Source of the DNA: Alphaproteobacteria bacterium MarineAlpha10_Bin3
Lineage (GTDB): Bacteria; Pseudomonadota; Alphaproteobacteria; UBA8366; GCA-2717185
Length of the DNA stretch: 6,852 nucleotides
Assembly: GCA_002937525.1 (NCBI GenBank)
Contig: PTKA01000073.1
Location: 1-6,852, forward strand
Direction of reading: 5' to 3'
Positions 6,241-6,852 of the stretch are shown here, piece by piece. The notes beneath the pieces were generated by a model that saw nothing but the letters and a program-made list of their open reading frames with translations, was not told the origin of the DNA and did no database searches. Both the position numbers and the translations under genes were made by a program. How positions within the stretch are numbered: the stretch's first letter is position 1; each line of letters begins with the position of its first letter.

Positions 6241-6852
6241 ACCGCGCGCGCGGTCGCGACATAATCGATCCGCTTGTCGCGCAACGCCGTCGCGCATTCG
6301 GCCGGCGTATTGATGATCGGTTCCTCGTGAACATTGAAGCTGGTGTTGATCAGCACCGGCAATCCGCTGCGCCTTGTGAAAGCGTCAAGGATATCATGGT
6401 AGAGCGGGTTGGCGGCCCGTTTGATCACTTGCGGCCGCGCGGTGCCGTCGACATGCACCACGGCCGGTATCTTTTCGGCCCAGCCCGGCCGCACCTTGCA
6501 GGTGATGGTCATGAAACGCATGGCGTAACGGTTGACGCCGTTGGTTTCGAAGACTTCTTCGCAGGTGATGATTCGTTCACGCACAGGGACAGACCCCAGA
6601 AGGCCGTTCAACAAAGTGGTCTTTCCCGCTCCGCTTGGGCCAACGATCGCCAGCGTTTCCCCAGGTTCCACTGAAAAAGAAACATCCGAAAGTACAGGCA
6701 CGTCACTGGAATAGTGAAAGGAAACTCCCTCAAATGAAACCTCTCCCCGTACGGCAGAGAGACTTACGGCGTTCTCCACATCCTGAATCTCAGACTCAGT
6801 TTCTATTAGCTCAAAGATTCGCTCAGAAGCGCCGGCCGCGCTGTTCAGCGAA
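6207..6852 (-). pseudogene. Chimeric open frame: truncated ABC exporter fused in frame to a carbamoyltransferase C-terminal domain (partial, runs off the right edge)
   Basis: The frame is open from the window edge; 214 residues are visible, and a GTG at 6777-6779 is internal rather than the true start. The first part is ABC exporter: the linker GASERIFELIETESEIQD joining membrane and ATPase domains, then RGEVSFEGVSFHY and the Walker A motif GPSGAGKTT (6641-6615). Within about ten residues the family changes: the ABC signature, Walker B and H-loop are all missing. The rest matches the C-terminal domain of NodU/CmcH carbamoyltransferases, with KIPAVVHVDGTAR, LPVLINTSFNVHEEPI and a NTPAECATALR segment. 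That family transfers carbamoyl groups from carbamoyl phosphate, often onto sugars or antibiotics, but its N-terminal catalytic domain is absent here. Codons shift from mixed to GC-rich across the join. Neither half should work alone. A genomic rearrangement or an assembly chimera are the two explanations. Confidence 0.8.
6560..6610 (-). other. Junction between ABC exporter and carbamoyltransferase sequence
   Basis: ABC-like sequence is clear through TTLLNGLL (ending about 6600), and carbamoyltransferase-like sequence is clear from about EEVFETNGVNRYAMRF (starting near 6567). The break lies between these points, where VPVRERIITC cannot be assigned to either family with confidence. No insertion-sequence end or direct repeat is obvious at the join, and the reading frame is kept. 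Confidence 0.6.

Noticed and set aside
5296..6297. Minus-strand open frame of 333 codons opposite hyuB
   Set aside because: Antisense shadow of hyuB, dominated by Arg, Ala, Gly, Asp and His with no motif.
1..6852. CRISPR array, tRNA or rRNA
   Set aside because: No regularly spaced repeats beyond the two-copy repeat at 2505-2541 and no tRNA or rRNA-like sequence was seen on either strand by eye.

Overview
The window is mostly GC-rich bacterial DNA whose codons favour G or C at the third position. The protein families and gene packing suggest an alphaproteobacterium or a similar high-GC proteobacterium; no marker gene is present to settle this. The two ends, roughly 1-300 and 6590-6852, look less GC-rich and are joined to broken genes. 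The central 6.2 kb block may therefore have been inserted, rearranged or mis-assembled into a different background.

Layout, left to right. Positions 1-316 hold no gene I can support, only a perfect hairpin at the left edge. Positions 317-460 encode a 47-residue frame whose second half resembles the extreme C-terminus of a cytochrome P450. It runs head-on into a complete thiamine-diphosphate (ThDP)-dependent enzyme on the minus strand (457-2097), and the two stop codons overlap. A small one-helix membrane protein (2211-2444, plus strand) may follow. A near-consensus sigma70-type promoter (2454-2482) comes next, then a leader of about 140 bases holding a tandem repeat, a hairpin and two tiny overlapping reading frames. 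This drives a translationally coupled pair: a HyuA-type ATP-dependent hydantoinase/oxoprolinase subunit (2633-4651) and its HyuB-type partner (4648-6240). On the minus strand, overlapping the hyuB end by 34 bases, is one open frame (6207-6852, running off the right edge). It begins as an ABC exporter and, just after the Walker A motif, becomes the C-terminal domain of a NodU/CmcH-type carbamoyltransferase.

How the genes may work together. HyuA and HyuB almost certainly form one enzyme that uses ATP to open a cyclic amide or to carboxylate a ketone. The exact substrate cannot be read from sequence. The divergent ThDP enzyme, a 2-oxo acid decarboxylase or carboligase by family, could act in the same catabolic route, but only proximity supports this. 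No regulator, racemase, carbamoylase or transporter belonging to the pathway is present.

The points most worth a second look are the ABC/carbamoyltransferase chimera, the matching break at the P450 remnant, and the structured hyuA leader. I do not see clear evidence of a wholly new biological system.
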